Virus record (IMG/VR): IMGVR_UViG_3300006749_000143 | Coordinates: 1 to 23,498 of that record | Strand: one strand, 5' to 3' | Source: a virus | DNA length: 23,498 nt | Shown here: positions 1 to 6,050 of the stretch, one piece after another | How the letters are laid out: each line of letters opens with the position of its first letter | How positions within the stretch are numbered: the first letter of the stretch is position 1 | Notes under the pieces: generated by a model | Database searches by the model: none | The model's input: the letters and a program-made list of their open reading frames with translations, nothing else | What the model was told of the DNA's origin: nothing | Position numbers and translations under genes: made by a program

Positions 1-1
1 C

Positions 2-145
2 GATGACCTAACGAATGCAATATTAACAGGATGGGTTAAGAGTGCGCTAGGTGAAGACGAGGTTCTTAAAATAGAACAAAAAATTCAAAATGACATAAAT
101 GAACAGATGGTGCCATCAACATACACCGTGACAATAGAAGATTAA
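2..145 (+). CDS. 3' end of an unidentified gene (partial)
   Basis: An open frame enters from the left edge and runs 47 codons to a TAA stop. The visible C-terminus starts DDLTNAILTGWVKSAL, has a short charged helix-like stretch (EDEVLKIEQKIQNDINEQ) and ends in VPSTYTVTIED. Too little is present to assign a family. It is on the same strand as all downstream genes. It is followed by 85 non-coding bases, one of the longest gaps in the window, so a transcriptional break between it and the next gene is possible. Confidence 0.7.
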   Translation, partial: DDLTNAILTGWVKSALGEDEVLKIEQKIQNDINEQMVPSTYTVTIED

Positions 146-230
146 GTAAAAATTACTAAAAACAAGTAATAATAACAATATACCTGCTCGGCATAGAGCA
201 ACCTTACGTTTAACCTTAAAACCAAATATA

Positions 231-515
231 ATGACGTATTTTTATTCGACTAAAACGTGGACTAGTCAACCACAAGTATCCGAAGACCAAATTGAATATT
301 GGAAACACCTCTCAGAAAAAAAGAACTGGAGGATAACCCAATTACCAAATGGATTTTACCAAACGGAATATAAAGACCAGGATAACTCTTGGCAAGATGT
401 TACACGAAGAGAAACAATTGAAGGCGCAGAGGCCGCAATTGATGGTAGCATTAATCATTATCAAAAACGATTAGACTTTTTAAAAGGGCCTAAAGTCGTT
501 AAAACATTTAAATAG
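231..515 (+). CDS. Small hypothetical protein, 94 aa
   Basis: This ATG-started frame is preceded by an A-rich leader (accaaatata) without a Shine-Dalgarno motif. The product is mildly basic and soluble, with no membrane segment or signal peptide. Its middle part, NWRITQLPNGFYQTEYKDQD, reads like a short beta meander, and the following ETIEGAEAAIDGSINHYQKRL like an amphipathic helix, so a compact alpha/beta fold is plausible. I do not recognise a characterised family. It lies 20 bases upstream of the phage GroEL gene, so it may share its transcript. Confidence 0.7.
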   Translation: MTYFYSTKTWTSQPQVSEDQIEYWKHLSEKKNWRITQLPNGFYQTEYKDQDNSWQDVTRRETIEGAEAAIDGSINHYQKRLDFLKGPKVVKTFK

Positions 516-535
516 TAATATAAAAATTTAATTTA

Positions 536-2092
536 ATGGAATTTAATAACCCAAGCGAAATTGTCAAAGAACTTAACTTTGGCCAAGAAGCTAATAGTAA
601 AATTATGCAAGGCGTTGAAAAACTCTCAAGCGCTGTAAAGTCCACATTAGGGGCTAGCGGTAAATGTGTAATATATGAAGACGCTCTTGGCCGGCCGGTG
701 ATCACAAAAGACGGTGTAACCGTTGCAGAAAGCGTAGTCTTATTAGACCCGGTCGAAAACATTGGGGCTACTTTAATTAAAGAAGCCGCAAGAAATACAG
801 TTAAGGAAGCTGGCGATGGAACAACAACATCAACAGTGTTAGCACATGCAATACTGCAAACAGCTCTTGAATCTGATGCTGATAGCAGAACAATAAAAAA
901 CGGTATATTGTCTGCGTGTGATAAAGTAGTTGACTATTTAAATAAAAATAAAAAAAGAATTACAAAGTCTATGCTAAATCAAGTTGCTGCTATTAGCTGT
1001 AATAACGATAGCAAGCTTGGTGATAAAATAGCACAGGCTTTTAAATCAGTTGGTAAAGACGGGGTGGTATTGATGGAAGACTCTGATACAAATGAAACAT
1101 ATGTTGAATTCGTAGATGGAGTTCAATTTGATTCATCATTAAAATCACCTCATCTTGTAACTGACAAAAGTAAAAACATAGCGGTGCTTGATAACCCGTA
1201 TGTGCTTATAGTATCATCTCCGATACCCAATATAAGACGTATACAAAATATATTGGAGCATGTTATTAAAAAGAAAAGAAGTTTACTTATAGTTGCTGAA
1301 GTTGATCAACAGCCGTTATCAACATTACTGGCAAATAAAGTAAAAGGTAATATTAAAGTTAATATAGTAGAACTTCCTGGCTTTGGGCCAACAAGAGAAG
1401 ACACAATACAAGATTTAGCTATATTAACTGGCGCTACAGTTATAAATGAACAATTAGGCGATGACTTTGATTTTATCAATGCTGATTGTTTAGGCGAAGT
1501 TGAAAAGGCTGTTACAGATGATAAGAATACAGTTTTACAAATTATTGAAAGTCCAGCTGTAGAACAAAGAATAAAAGAAGTTTCAAATAAAATAAAAGAA
1601 GAAAAGAACGGTTATTTTAAAAAGAAACTTGAGCAGCGCTTGTCAATGCTAACTGGTAAGGTTGGTATCATTAAAGTTGCTGGTAATTCTAAAATAGAAT
1701 TAAAAGAAAAGAAAGACAGAGTTGAAGACGCAATTTATGCGACTAAAGCTGCTTATAAAGAAGGAATTGTTCCAGGCGGTGGTGTTGCTTTATTAAATGC
1801 GGCTACTCTTATTAGTGCAGAAAATGTTGGTGAAGAAATACTGCTTGAAGCTATTAAGTGGCCATATGCTACAATATTAGAAAATGCTCAACTAGAATAT
1901 GTAGAGCCGATGACAGTAGGTACAGGTTTGAATGTTATAACAGGTGAAGCTGTAGAAATGATTGACGCTGGTATAATTGATCCTGTGTTAGTAACAAAGT
2001 CAGCTCTTAAAAATGCAGTTTCAGTTGCTACGACTATTTTATCTGCAGATTGTATAATAAGTAATATACGTGTACAAAATGCAAGCAGTTAG
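536..2092 (+). CDS. groEL: Phage GroEL-type chaperonin (Cpn60), 518 aa
   Basis: This is a group I chaperonin subunit, which forms ATP-driven rings that fold proteins inside a cage closed by GroES. Visible signatures are ITKDGVTVA with catalytic Asp59, GDGTTTSTVLA with Asp94, the apical-domain block ELPGFGPTREDTIQDLAILTG, RVEDAIYATKAA with Asp398 (the hydrolysis Asp, same number as in E. coli), PGGGVALL from 413, and EMIDAGIIDP near the end. So equatorial, intermediate and apical domains are all present and ATPase residues are kept. It is about 30 residues shorter than bacterial GroEL: the Gly-Gly-Met tail is missing and the equatorial segment after PGGG is shortened. The usual TLGPKGRN loop reads TLGASGKC, and apical residues equivalent to Tyr199, Tyr203 and Phe204 are Leu, His and Leu. 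The leader taatataaaaatttaattta lacks a Shine-Dalgarno. The likely clients are virion proteins; this is inferred from context. Confidence 0.95.
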   Translation: MEFNNPSEIVKELNFGQEANSKIMQGVEKLSSAVKSTLGASGKCVIYEDALGRPVITKDGVTVAESVVLLDPVENIGATLIKEAARNTVKEAGDGTTTSTVLAHAILQTALESDADSRTIKNGILSACDKVVDYLNKNKKRITKSMLNQVAAISCNNDSKLGDKIAQAFKSVGKDGVVLMEDSDTNETYVEFVDGVQFDSSLKSPHLVTDKSKNIAVLDNPYVLIVSSPIPNIRRIQNILEHVIKKKRSLLIVAEVDQQPLSTLLANKVKGNIKVNIVELPGFGPTREDTIQDLAILTGATVINEQLGDDFDFINADCLGEVEKAVTDDKNTVLQIIESPAVEQRIKEVSNKIKEEKNGYFKKKLEQRLSMLTGKVGIIKVAGNSKIELKEKKDRVEDAIYATKAAYKEGIVPGGGVALLNAATLISAENVGEEILLEAIKWPYATILENAQLEYVEPMTVGTGLNVITGEAVEMIDAGIIDPVLVTKSALKNAVSVATTILSADCIISNIRVQNASS

Positions 2093-2336
2093 TTATTATT
2101 TAGTAGTTGATAAAATAAAAGAAGCCCCGAAGAAAGTAGGAGGCTTAGAATTAACAGAAGCGCAGAATAAAGATGAAAGGTATTTAAAAGCCAAAGTTAT
2201 TAGTATTGGTGATCAAGTACCAATAGTAAAAGTTGGCGATACAATACGATATGACAAACATGCAGGTCATGGTATCGATTTCGATGGTAAGCTATATTAT
2301 GTAATTAAAGCAGTTGATGTAGTTATTATAGAATGA
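2079..2336 (+). CDS. groES: Phage GroES-type co-chaperonin, 85 aa
   Basis: The product is a short GroES/Cpn10 homologue, the lid of the GroEL cage. The mobile loop (about residues 13-33) contains GGLELT, matching the GGIVLT of bacterial GroES, with L23-E24-L25 in place of the Ile-Val-Leu tripeptide that docks on GroEL. It is followed by KAKVISIGD (barrel strand), KVGDTIRYDKHAG (the GD turn) and DGKLYYVIKAVDVVII at the end. It is slightly shorter than the usual 95-100 residues because the roof hairpin region is reduced. I chose the ATG at 2079; a GTG three codons upstream (2070) is possible. The gene starts inside the end of the groEL gene (14-base overlap), so the order is GroEL then GroES, the reverse of the bacterial operon, and translation is probably coupled. 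Confidence 0.9.
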   Translation: MQAVSYYLVVDKIKEAPKKVGGLELTEAQNKDERYLKAKVISIGDQVPIVKVGDTIRYDKHAGHGIDFDGKLYYVIKAVDVVIIE

Positions 2337-2773
2337 GGATAGAAGCAAACGATTTAAAAGAATTAAATTTATTAAAATATTATAGAATAATACGCAAGTG
2401 GGCGTGTAAAACATATAATTTGAAAGACGCTGATATAGAGCTACTAATATATTTAGATTGCAAAGTTCACTTTACACGTAATGATTTTATAGAAGGTGTA
2501 TATACATACTCATGGGATAAAAACAGATGGGAACGATTACGCCGAGAAGGTTGGATTGACGTGTTTAAAGAGCGTAATAGAACGACATCTAAATTTGCTG
2601 TATATAAGACATCATTTAAATGTCAAAACTTAATTAAGCGTATATACAGGATTATGTTAGCGCAAGAAGATTTGCCAACCTCACAAAGAAGTATATTTTA
2701 TAACAACAAGTCATATACTGATAAAGTTTATAATAAAGCTATTGATGATATGATAAACGACAAAACTAGGTAA
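2333..2773 (+). CDS. Winged-helix-like putative DNA-binding protein, 146 aa
   Basis: The gene starts on an ATGA overlap with the groES stop. The arrangement of predicted elements resembles a MarR-like winged helix: an N-terminal helix (YYRIIRKWACKTYNL), a second helix (DADIELLIYLD), a helix-turn-helix-like stretch around residues 50-77 (FTRNDFIEGVYTYSWDKNRW), then NRTTSKFAVYKTSF as a beta wing, and a basic C-terminal helix (LIKRIYRIML). It is rich in Arg, Lys and aromatic residues, as expected for nucleic-acid binding. From memory, similar proteins occur beside structural genes in marine flavophages. A role as a late-gene regulator is an inference; a structural or RNA-binding role cannot be excluded. 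Confidence 0.6.
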   Translation: MRIEANDLKELNLLKYYRIIRKWACKTYNLKDADIELLIYLDCKVHFTRNDFIEGVYTYSWDKNRWERLRREGWIDVFKERNRTTSKFAVYKTSFKCQNLIKRIYRIMLAQEDLPTSQRSIFYNNKSYTDKVYNKAIDDMINDKTR

Positions 2774-2774
2774 A

Positions 2775-2921
2775 ATGAAAAAAGGTATAGGTCCAAACAA
2801 CTTAGGAGCTCCAAAGTCTCCCACAAAAATACTAGGTGCAATTGCAGGCGCAGTTGCTCCAGCATTAATTAAAGGCGCTGCCGGCGCATTAGCTGGTAAG
2901 CTTATGGGTGGTAAAAAATAA
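2775..2921 (+). CDS. 48-aa Gly/Ala-rich membrane-active-type small protein
   Basis: This short frame begins ATG one base after the preceding stop and ends in TAATG, sharing one base with the next start, which supports its being real. The protein has a basic N-terminus (MKKGIGPNNLGAPKSPTK) followed by a hydrophobic Gly/Ala segment of about 28 residues (residues 20-47: ILGAIAGAVAPALIKGAAGA and onwards) ending in GGKK. The repeated small residues at 3-4 spacing resemble a glycine zipper, seen in membrane-inserting or oligomerising peptides. The motif KSPTK (14-18) and the GIGPNNLGAP start echo the downstream 113-aa protein (GVGPSCLGSP). A minor virion protein or membrane-penetrating peptide is possible; no function is established. 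Confidence 0.65.
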   Translation: MKKGIGPNNLGAPKSPTKILGAIAGAVAPALIKGAAGALAGKLMGGKK

Positions 2922-3301
2922 TGGCACTTAAATTAAAAACACCAGGTGAATTATTCGGATTTAACGACGAGTTATCCAGATTTGGCAGACCTGTTTTTGA
3001 AAAAGATTTAGATTCTAACGTTATAGCAGAAGCTAATCGTGATGGAACTACTTTTGTTGATAAAAAAGCCTCTAAAAAGCAAAAAGCTGATTCGATAGCC
3101 CATGAAGATGAGCATCATGATCAGATGCTGCAGGGGCAGTTATCATATACAGATGACAGTGTAACTTGGAAAAAAGATACAAAGTCGCCAGCAAGAGTAT
3201 ATACTAGATTAGATAATGGTATGATAGAAGCTGCTGGTAAAAAAGTAAAAGAAGGAGCACACGGTTTTCCTTGGGAAGCTGATGCTTATAAAAATTCATA
3301 A
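2921..3301 (+). CDS. Putative zincin-type metallopeptidase-like protein, 126 aa
   Basis: The sequence contains SIAHEDEHHDQM, in which H61-E62-x-x-H65 is a textbook HExxH zinc-binding and catalytic motif, followed about 53 residues later by FPWEADAY, where Glu119 could be the third metal ligand (gluzincin-like). Between them is QGQLSYTDDSVTWKK, a pattern I recall from short phage proteins of this type, in which HExxH, a GxLxY stretch and a PWExEAY end occur together. The N-terminal 40 residues resemble a polar extension. It has no signal peptide or membrane segment. Its position among small virion-like genes suggests prohead maturation, virion entry or lysis, but substrate and activity are unknown. 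The alternative is a non-catalytic protein with a chance HExxH. Confidence 0.6.
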   Translation: MALKLKTPGELFGFNDELSRFGRPVFEKDLDSNVIAEANRDGTTFVDKKASKKQKADSIAHEDEHHDQMLQGQLSYTDDSVTWKKDTKSPARVYTRLDNGMIEAAGKKVKEGAHGFPWEADAYKNS

Positions 3302-3302
3302 T

Positions 3303-3605
3303 ATGTACAAAGCAACACCGATAACTAAAAAAGCTTGCAGTTCGCCTGCAAAGATGAATGAAGCATTAGTATATGGCGAAGCAGATGCTGCTGACAAATT
3401 TTTAGATGTTGGCGGAACTGTTAAATCTGCTATAGATAAAGAAGAGGGGCAACAATCTGGCAGCGCTGGTAGTGTTGCAGCTCCACCTGAAGATGGAAAA
3501 TCTGCCGCTGACAAAATAAAAGATATGTCAGACAAATTTGACCCTGAAAAATTTAAACTAAACTTTGATACGAGTAAAATCCCAACGGACTTATTCAATT
3601 TATAA
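3303..3605 (+). CDS. Small disordered-looking protein with SPAK motif, 100 aa
   Basis: I take the ATG at 3303, just after the preceding stop (taATATGtac), rather than the non-ATG start seven codons upstream that would overlap it. The protein begins MYKATPITKKACSSPAKMNE, then continues into a polar, low-complexity stretch rich in Gly, Ser, Ala, Asp and Lys (residues 40-75) and ends in a hydrophobic KIPTDLFNL. There is no membrane segment. The SPAK motif at 14-17 links it to its neighbours. The phrase GEADAADKFLDVGGTVKSA resembles VREPMLDVGSVAKQAKED near the start of the next protein, suggesting the two share an N-terminal module. Function unknown. Confidence 0.7.
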   Translation: MYKATPITKKACSSPAKMNEALVYGEADAADKFLDVGGTVKSAIDKEEGQQSGSAGSVAAPPEDGKSAADKIKDMSDKFDPEKFKLNFDTSKIPTDLFNL

Positions 3606-3615
3606 AACTAACATC

Positions 3616-4812
3616 ATGAACAAACCAATAACAACAAGAGTAAATCAGTCGTCCTCAATGGGCATGAAAGTTAGAGAACCGATGTTAGATGTTGGTTCTG
3701 TAGCTAAGCAAGCAAAAGAAGATGCTAATAAAATAGAAAAAGTAGAAGGATATTCACTTGGCCAGGACGGCTCTGTCCAGTATGGAAATACAACTACAAC
3801 AACTACAGGTGGCACGCCCGATAAAACTGTTAAAACAAATTTAACAGACCGAGATGTTTGGGATACAAATAGAAAAAATGTGAAAAGTAAATACACTACA
3901 TTTGAAGATTATCAAAAAGCTGCGCAAAAATATAGAAACGAAACTGCAAACTTTACGCCTGATACAAAAACTACTATCGTAAAAGGAACTGATCCTGTAT
4001 CAACTACTTCTAGTAATGTAGAAAGCTTAAAAAAGAAAACAATGGGTAACTACGTTGCTCCTTGGACTTTAAGACAAGATATTAGAGGCGATAAAATTGC
4101 TAAAAATAAAGCGCAAAGACAAAAGCTTAAAACAATGCGTCAGTCAGGCGAGCTTGGTGACACTGCAGGTAAGCAATTTGGTGATGCTCTTAAAAAGAAA
4201 AAAACAGCTAATGTAGACGCAAGAGCTGATAAAAAGCAAGCAAGAAAAGATAAGCGTCAAGCAATGAAAGACCTTAGAGGCAAGAAAGGTGATATGACTG
4301 ATGCTGAATTCAAAGCTGCTAAAGGCCAAATTAAATCAGACAAGTCTGCTAAAATGGACGAAGCTAACAAAACAATTAAATCTAACAGAAAGCAATTTAA
4401 AGAAGATGTTGGTAATATAAAAAGCAGGAAAGAAAAGAAAAAAGAAGTTAAACAGGAGTATAACAAAAAATTAAGTGAAGCTCTTGACGCTAAATTTGAT
4501 ACAAGAGTAAAAGGCTCTCAACAAGGCGCTACGCATACTAACAAAGATCAAAAAGTTGAAATAGGAACTAAAAATATGGATCTTTCTGATTTTTCACCAG
4601 AAAAACAAAAAGAAATAATCGGAGGTTCAAGTCCAGCAAACAAACTAAAATCCCCATATAAAATGTATACAAAATCACCATTTAAAATGTCTGCTAAGTC
4701 GCCATTGACAAAAGCATTAGTTGGTAACCAAAACAAATTGCCACAGCATTTGCAAGACGCGATTAAAGCAGCACCAGGAAAAAACTATAAAAAAGGATAT
4801 TACGGAAAATAA
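3616..4812 (+). CDS. Lysine-rich coiled-coil protein with C-terminal SP-x-K repeats, 398 aa
   Basis: The start chosen is ATG 3616 (MNKPITTRVNQ), after the preceding stop, because the longer frame would extend into the previous gene. The protein is very rich in Lys, Asp, Gln and Thr. Residues from about 165 to 300 are strongly charged and heptad-like (KQARKDKRQAMKDLRGKKGD and onwards), suggesting long helices or coiled coil. Near the C-terminus four Ser-Pro motifs occur at residues 339, 346, 354 and 362 (SPANK, SPYK, SPFK, SPLTK), spaced 7-8 residues, followed by KALVGNQNKLPQHLQDAIKA, a tail that I recall from uncultured marine phage proteins. No enzyme motif or membrane segment is visible. 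A virion-internal or DNA-associated role is plausible from composition and context only. Confidence 0.75.
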   Translation: MNKPITTRVNQSSSMGMKVREPMLDVGSVAKQAKEDANKIEKVEGYSLGQDGSVQYGNTTTTTTGGTPDKTVKTNLTDRDVWDTNRKNVKSKYTTFEDYQKAAQKYRNETANFTPDTKTTIVKGTDPVSTTSSNVESLKKKTMGNYVAPWTLRQDIRGDKIAKNKAQRQKLKTMRQSGELGDTAGKQFGDALKKKKTANVDARADKKQARKDKRQAMKDLRGKKGDMTDAEFKAAKGQIKSDKSAKMDEANKTIKSNRKQFKEDVGNIKSRKEKKKEVKQEYNKKLSEALDAKFDTRVKGSQQGATHTNKDQKVEIGTKNMDLSDFSPEKQKEIIGGSSPANKLKSPYKMYTKSPFKMSAKSPLTKALVGNQNKLPQHLQDAIKAAPGKNYKKGYYGK

Positions 4813-4813
4813 T

Positions 4814-5155
4814 ATGGATACGCCATTTAAAAGAAAAGGTGTAGGTCCAAGTTGTTTAGGCTCACCTGTAAAGAAAAAAGGCGACGCGCCTTCTCGTAAA
4901 AAATCTAAAGGATATTATAACGAAGCAAAGTCAACCGGTACAGGTGCGGCTGCAGGTGGCGGTATGTCACAAAAAGGCGTAGATAAATATAAAAGAGATA
5001 ATCCGGGTAGTAAGCTACAAACAGCAGTAACAAAAGACCCATCTAAATTAAAGCCGGGTAGTAAAGCCGCTAAAAGAAGAAAATCATTTTGTGCAAGATC
5101 AAAAAGTTGGACATCTGAAAGAGGCAGAGCCGCAAGACGAAGATGGAATTGTTAG
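4814..5155 (+). CDS. Basic conserved phage protein (DUF6321-like), 113 aa
   Basis: ATG 4814 follows the previous stop by one base; the longer frame upstream would overlap it heavily. The C-terminal half is the recognisable part: GGGMSQKGVDKYKRDNPGSK, then KPGSKAAKRRKSFCARSKSW and a GRAARRRWNC end (Cys93 and Cys113). This pattern (K-R-R-K-S-F-C-A-R ... R-x-W-N-C) occurs in small basic proteins of many marine phages including cyanophages, which I believe correspond to DUF6321; the label is from memory. The N-terminus MDTPFKRKGVGPSCLGSPVK adds a TPFK and an SPVK motif. The high charge suggests nucleic-acid or virion-interior association. Its 3' end overlaps the next small gene by 13 bases. Confidence 0.75.
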   Translation: MDTPFKRKGVGPSCLGSPVKKKGDAPSRKKSKGYYNEAKSTGTGAAAGGGMSQKGVDKYKRDNPGSKLQTAVTKDPSKLKPGSKAAKRRKSFCARSKSWTSERGRAARRRWNC

Positions 5156-5277
5156 AGCATTTAACCGGCATGTGTGGAGAATCTCATATAAATTTATTCC
5201 ACATTTTAATAATCAGTTTAATTTTTTTAAGTTATGGAATCACAAGGATTAGGAGACACTATAGAAAAGTTTACTAA
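5143..5277 (+). CDS. 44-aa single-TM small protein (LTGxCGExHxNL type)
   Basis: This short frame starts at ATG 5143 inside the end of the preceding gene (13-base overlap) and ends inside the following 49-aa gene (44-base overlap). The product begins MELLEHLTGMCGESHINLFH, continues as a hydrophobic helix (residues 16-33, ILIISLIFLSYGI) and ends in a basic tail (RIRRHYRKVY), giving an N-out or N-in single-pass membrane protein with positive-inside character. I recall very similar tiny phage proteins with LTGxCGExHxN followed by a hydrophobic segment. The coding of this helix also explains the T-rich tract at 5220-5228, which otherwise looks non-coding. Proximity to a holin-like gene suggests a lysis or membrane role, which is an inference. 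Confidence 0.65.
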   Translation: MELLEHLTGMCGESHINLFHILIISLIFLSYGITRIRRHYRKVY

Positions 5278-5383
5278 GGCAACTGGAATTAAAAAGTTAG
5301 CTGATAAGATACCGGGCGGTTGTGGGTGTCAAAAAAGAAAACAAGCTTTAAATAAAATGTTTCCTTATGAGTCAAAAAAATAA
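5234..5383 (+). CDS. 49-aa Cys-containing conserved small phage protein
   Basis: The frame ATG 5234 to TAA 5383 encodes MESQGLGDTIEKFTKATGIK, then KLADKIPGGCGCQKRKQALN and KMFPY near the end. The pattern GLGDTIEKxTKATGIK ... CGCxxRKxxLNxxFPY is one I recall from small proteins in Bacteroidota phages, encoded near structural and lysis genes. Cys30 and Cys32 in a CGC pair could bind metal or form a disulfide; the N-terminal part should be an amphipathic helix. It overlaps the upstream 44-aa gene by 44 bases and the downstream holin-like gene by 17 bases. The upstream sequence has no Shine-Dalgarno. Function unknown. Confidence 0.75.
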   Translation: MESQGLGDTIEKFTKATGIKKLADKIPGGCGCQKRKQALNKMFPYESKK

Positions 5384-5831
5384 AAAGAAATTTTCTGAAA
5401 CAAAAGTAGGAAAGTTTTTAAGCAAAGCTGCACCGGGTATATTAGGTACAGTTGGCGATGTATTACCTGATCAAGGCGTATTTGGTATTGTAAAAAATAT
5501 AATATCAAAAGATGAAACGTTACCACCAGAAGATAAAGAAAAAGCTATGAAGCTTTTAGAAATGGATATGGTAGAAATGCAAGAAGTATCTAAACGCTGG
5601 GAGTCAGATATGAAATCAGATAGCTGGCTAAGTAAAAATACAAGGCCAATGAGTTTAATATTTTTAACTATCTCAATGGTTTTTTTAATATTATTAGATA
5701 GTTTTGAATGGAATTTTAGTGTATCAGCTGGTTGGGTTGATTTACTACAAACACTTTTAGTTACAGTTTATGTAGCTTATTTTGGTTCACGTGGTGCTGA
5801 AAAATTCCAAACAATTAAAAATGGAAAATAA
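5367..5831 (+). CDS. Holin-like membrane protein (3TM gene-transfer-release holin type), 154 aa
   Basis: Holins permeabilise the inner membrane to time lysis. The protein has an amphipathic N-terminal region (SKAAPGILGTVGDVLPD, residues 19-35), a charged helix (EDKEKAMKLLEMDMVEMQEV), then the characteristic SDSWLSKNTRPMSLIFLT, in which a first membrane helix runs from about residue 95 to 112, and a second helix from about 123 to 140 (WVDLLQTLLVTVYVAYFG) ending in the basic SRGAEKF. This layout matches the family named holin of 3TMs for gene-transfer release (PF11351). Calling it a holin rests on family resemblance; no endolysin gene is recognisable nearby. Confidence 0.7.
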   Translation: MSQKNKKKFSETKVGKFLSKAAPGILGTVGDVLPDQGVFGIVKNIISKDETLPPEDKEKAMKLLEMDMVEMQEVSKRWESDMKSDSWLSKNTRPMSLIFLTISMVFLILLDSFEWNFSVSAGWVDLLQTLLVTVYVAYFGSRGAEKFQTIKNGK

Positions 5832-6045
5832 TCCATATGACTTAGGCGATCCCAAAGGTCATAGAGCTGGAATAAAATGGGACACAAAACAAGAAAAATG
5901 GAGAATCACAGTTGGATGTCCGCAATATGTGTTTTTCTTTCATGACATACAAAAAGGATTAAACTATTTAAAAGAGTATTATAAAGATCCTGTATTGTTT
6001 GTTGAAAACTATAAATTGAACCTGGGCAATAGAAACTTAAATTAA
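5821..6045 (+). CDS. Small hypothetical protein, 74 aa
   Basis: ATG 5821 lies within the last codons of the holin-like gene (11-base overlap). The product begins MENNPYDLGDPKGHRAGIKW and continues with alternating aromatic and charged residues (KWRITVGCPQYVFFFHDIQK), looking like two short beta strands followed by helix GLNYLKEYYKDP. It has no membrane segment; FFF is too short to span. I recognise no family. The tight overlap suggests coupled translation with the holin-like gene. Confidence 0.65.
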   Translation: MENNPYDLGDPKGHRAGIKWDTKQEKWRITVGCPQYVFFFHDIQKGLNYLKEYYKDPVLFVENYKLNLGNRNLN

Positions 6046-6050
6046 ATATA

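Noticed and set aside
185-200. TGCTC-GGCATA-GAGCA hairpin in the gap before the 94-aa gene
   Set aside because: Five pairs with a six-base loop and no T tract; too weak to call a terminator or operator.
3282-3302. Upstream non-ATG start adding seven residues to the 100-aa protein
   Set aside because: It would overlap the preceding gene, whereas the ATG at 3303 follows directly after that gene's stop, the usual spacing here.
3296-3598. Antisense 100-aa frame opposite the 100-aa small protein
   Set aside because: Mirror of the coding strand with a Ser/Ala-rich composition typical of antisense shadows; all other genes are on the + strand.
4721-4813. N-terminal extension of the 113-aa basic protein
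   Set aside because: It lies inside the end of the 398-aa protein in another frame; ATG 4814 begins MDTPFKRKGVGPS, which matches the motif style of the neighbours.
5173-5203. TGTGGA...TCCACA inverted repeat followed by a T run, as a possible terminator
   Set aside because: The stem is only six pairs with a 19-base loop, the T run is 18 bases away, and the region is explained as coding for the 44-aa TM protein.
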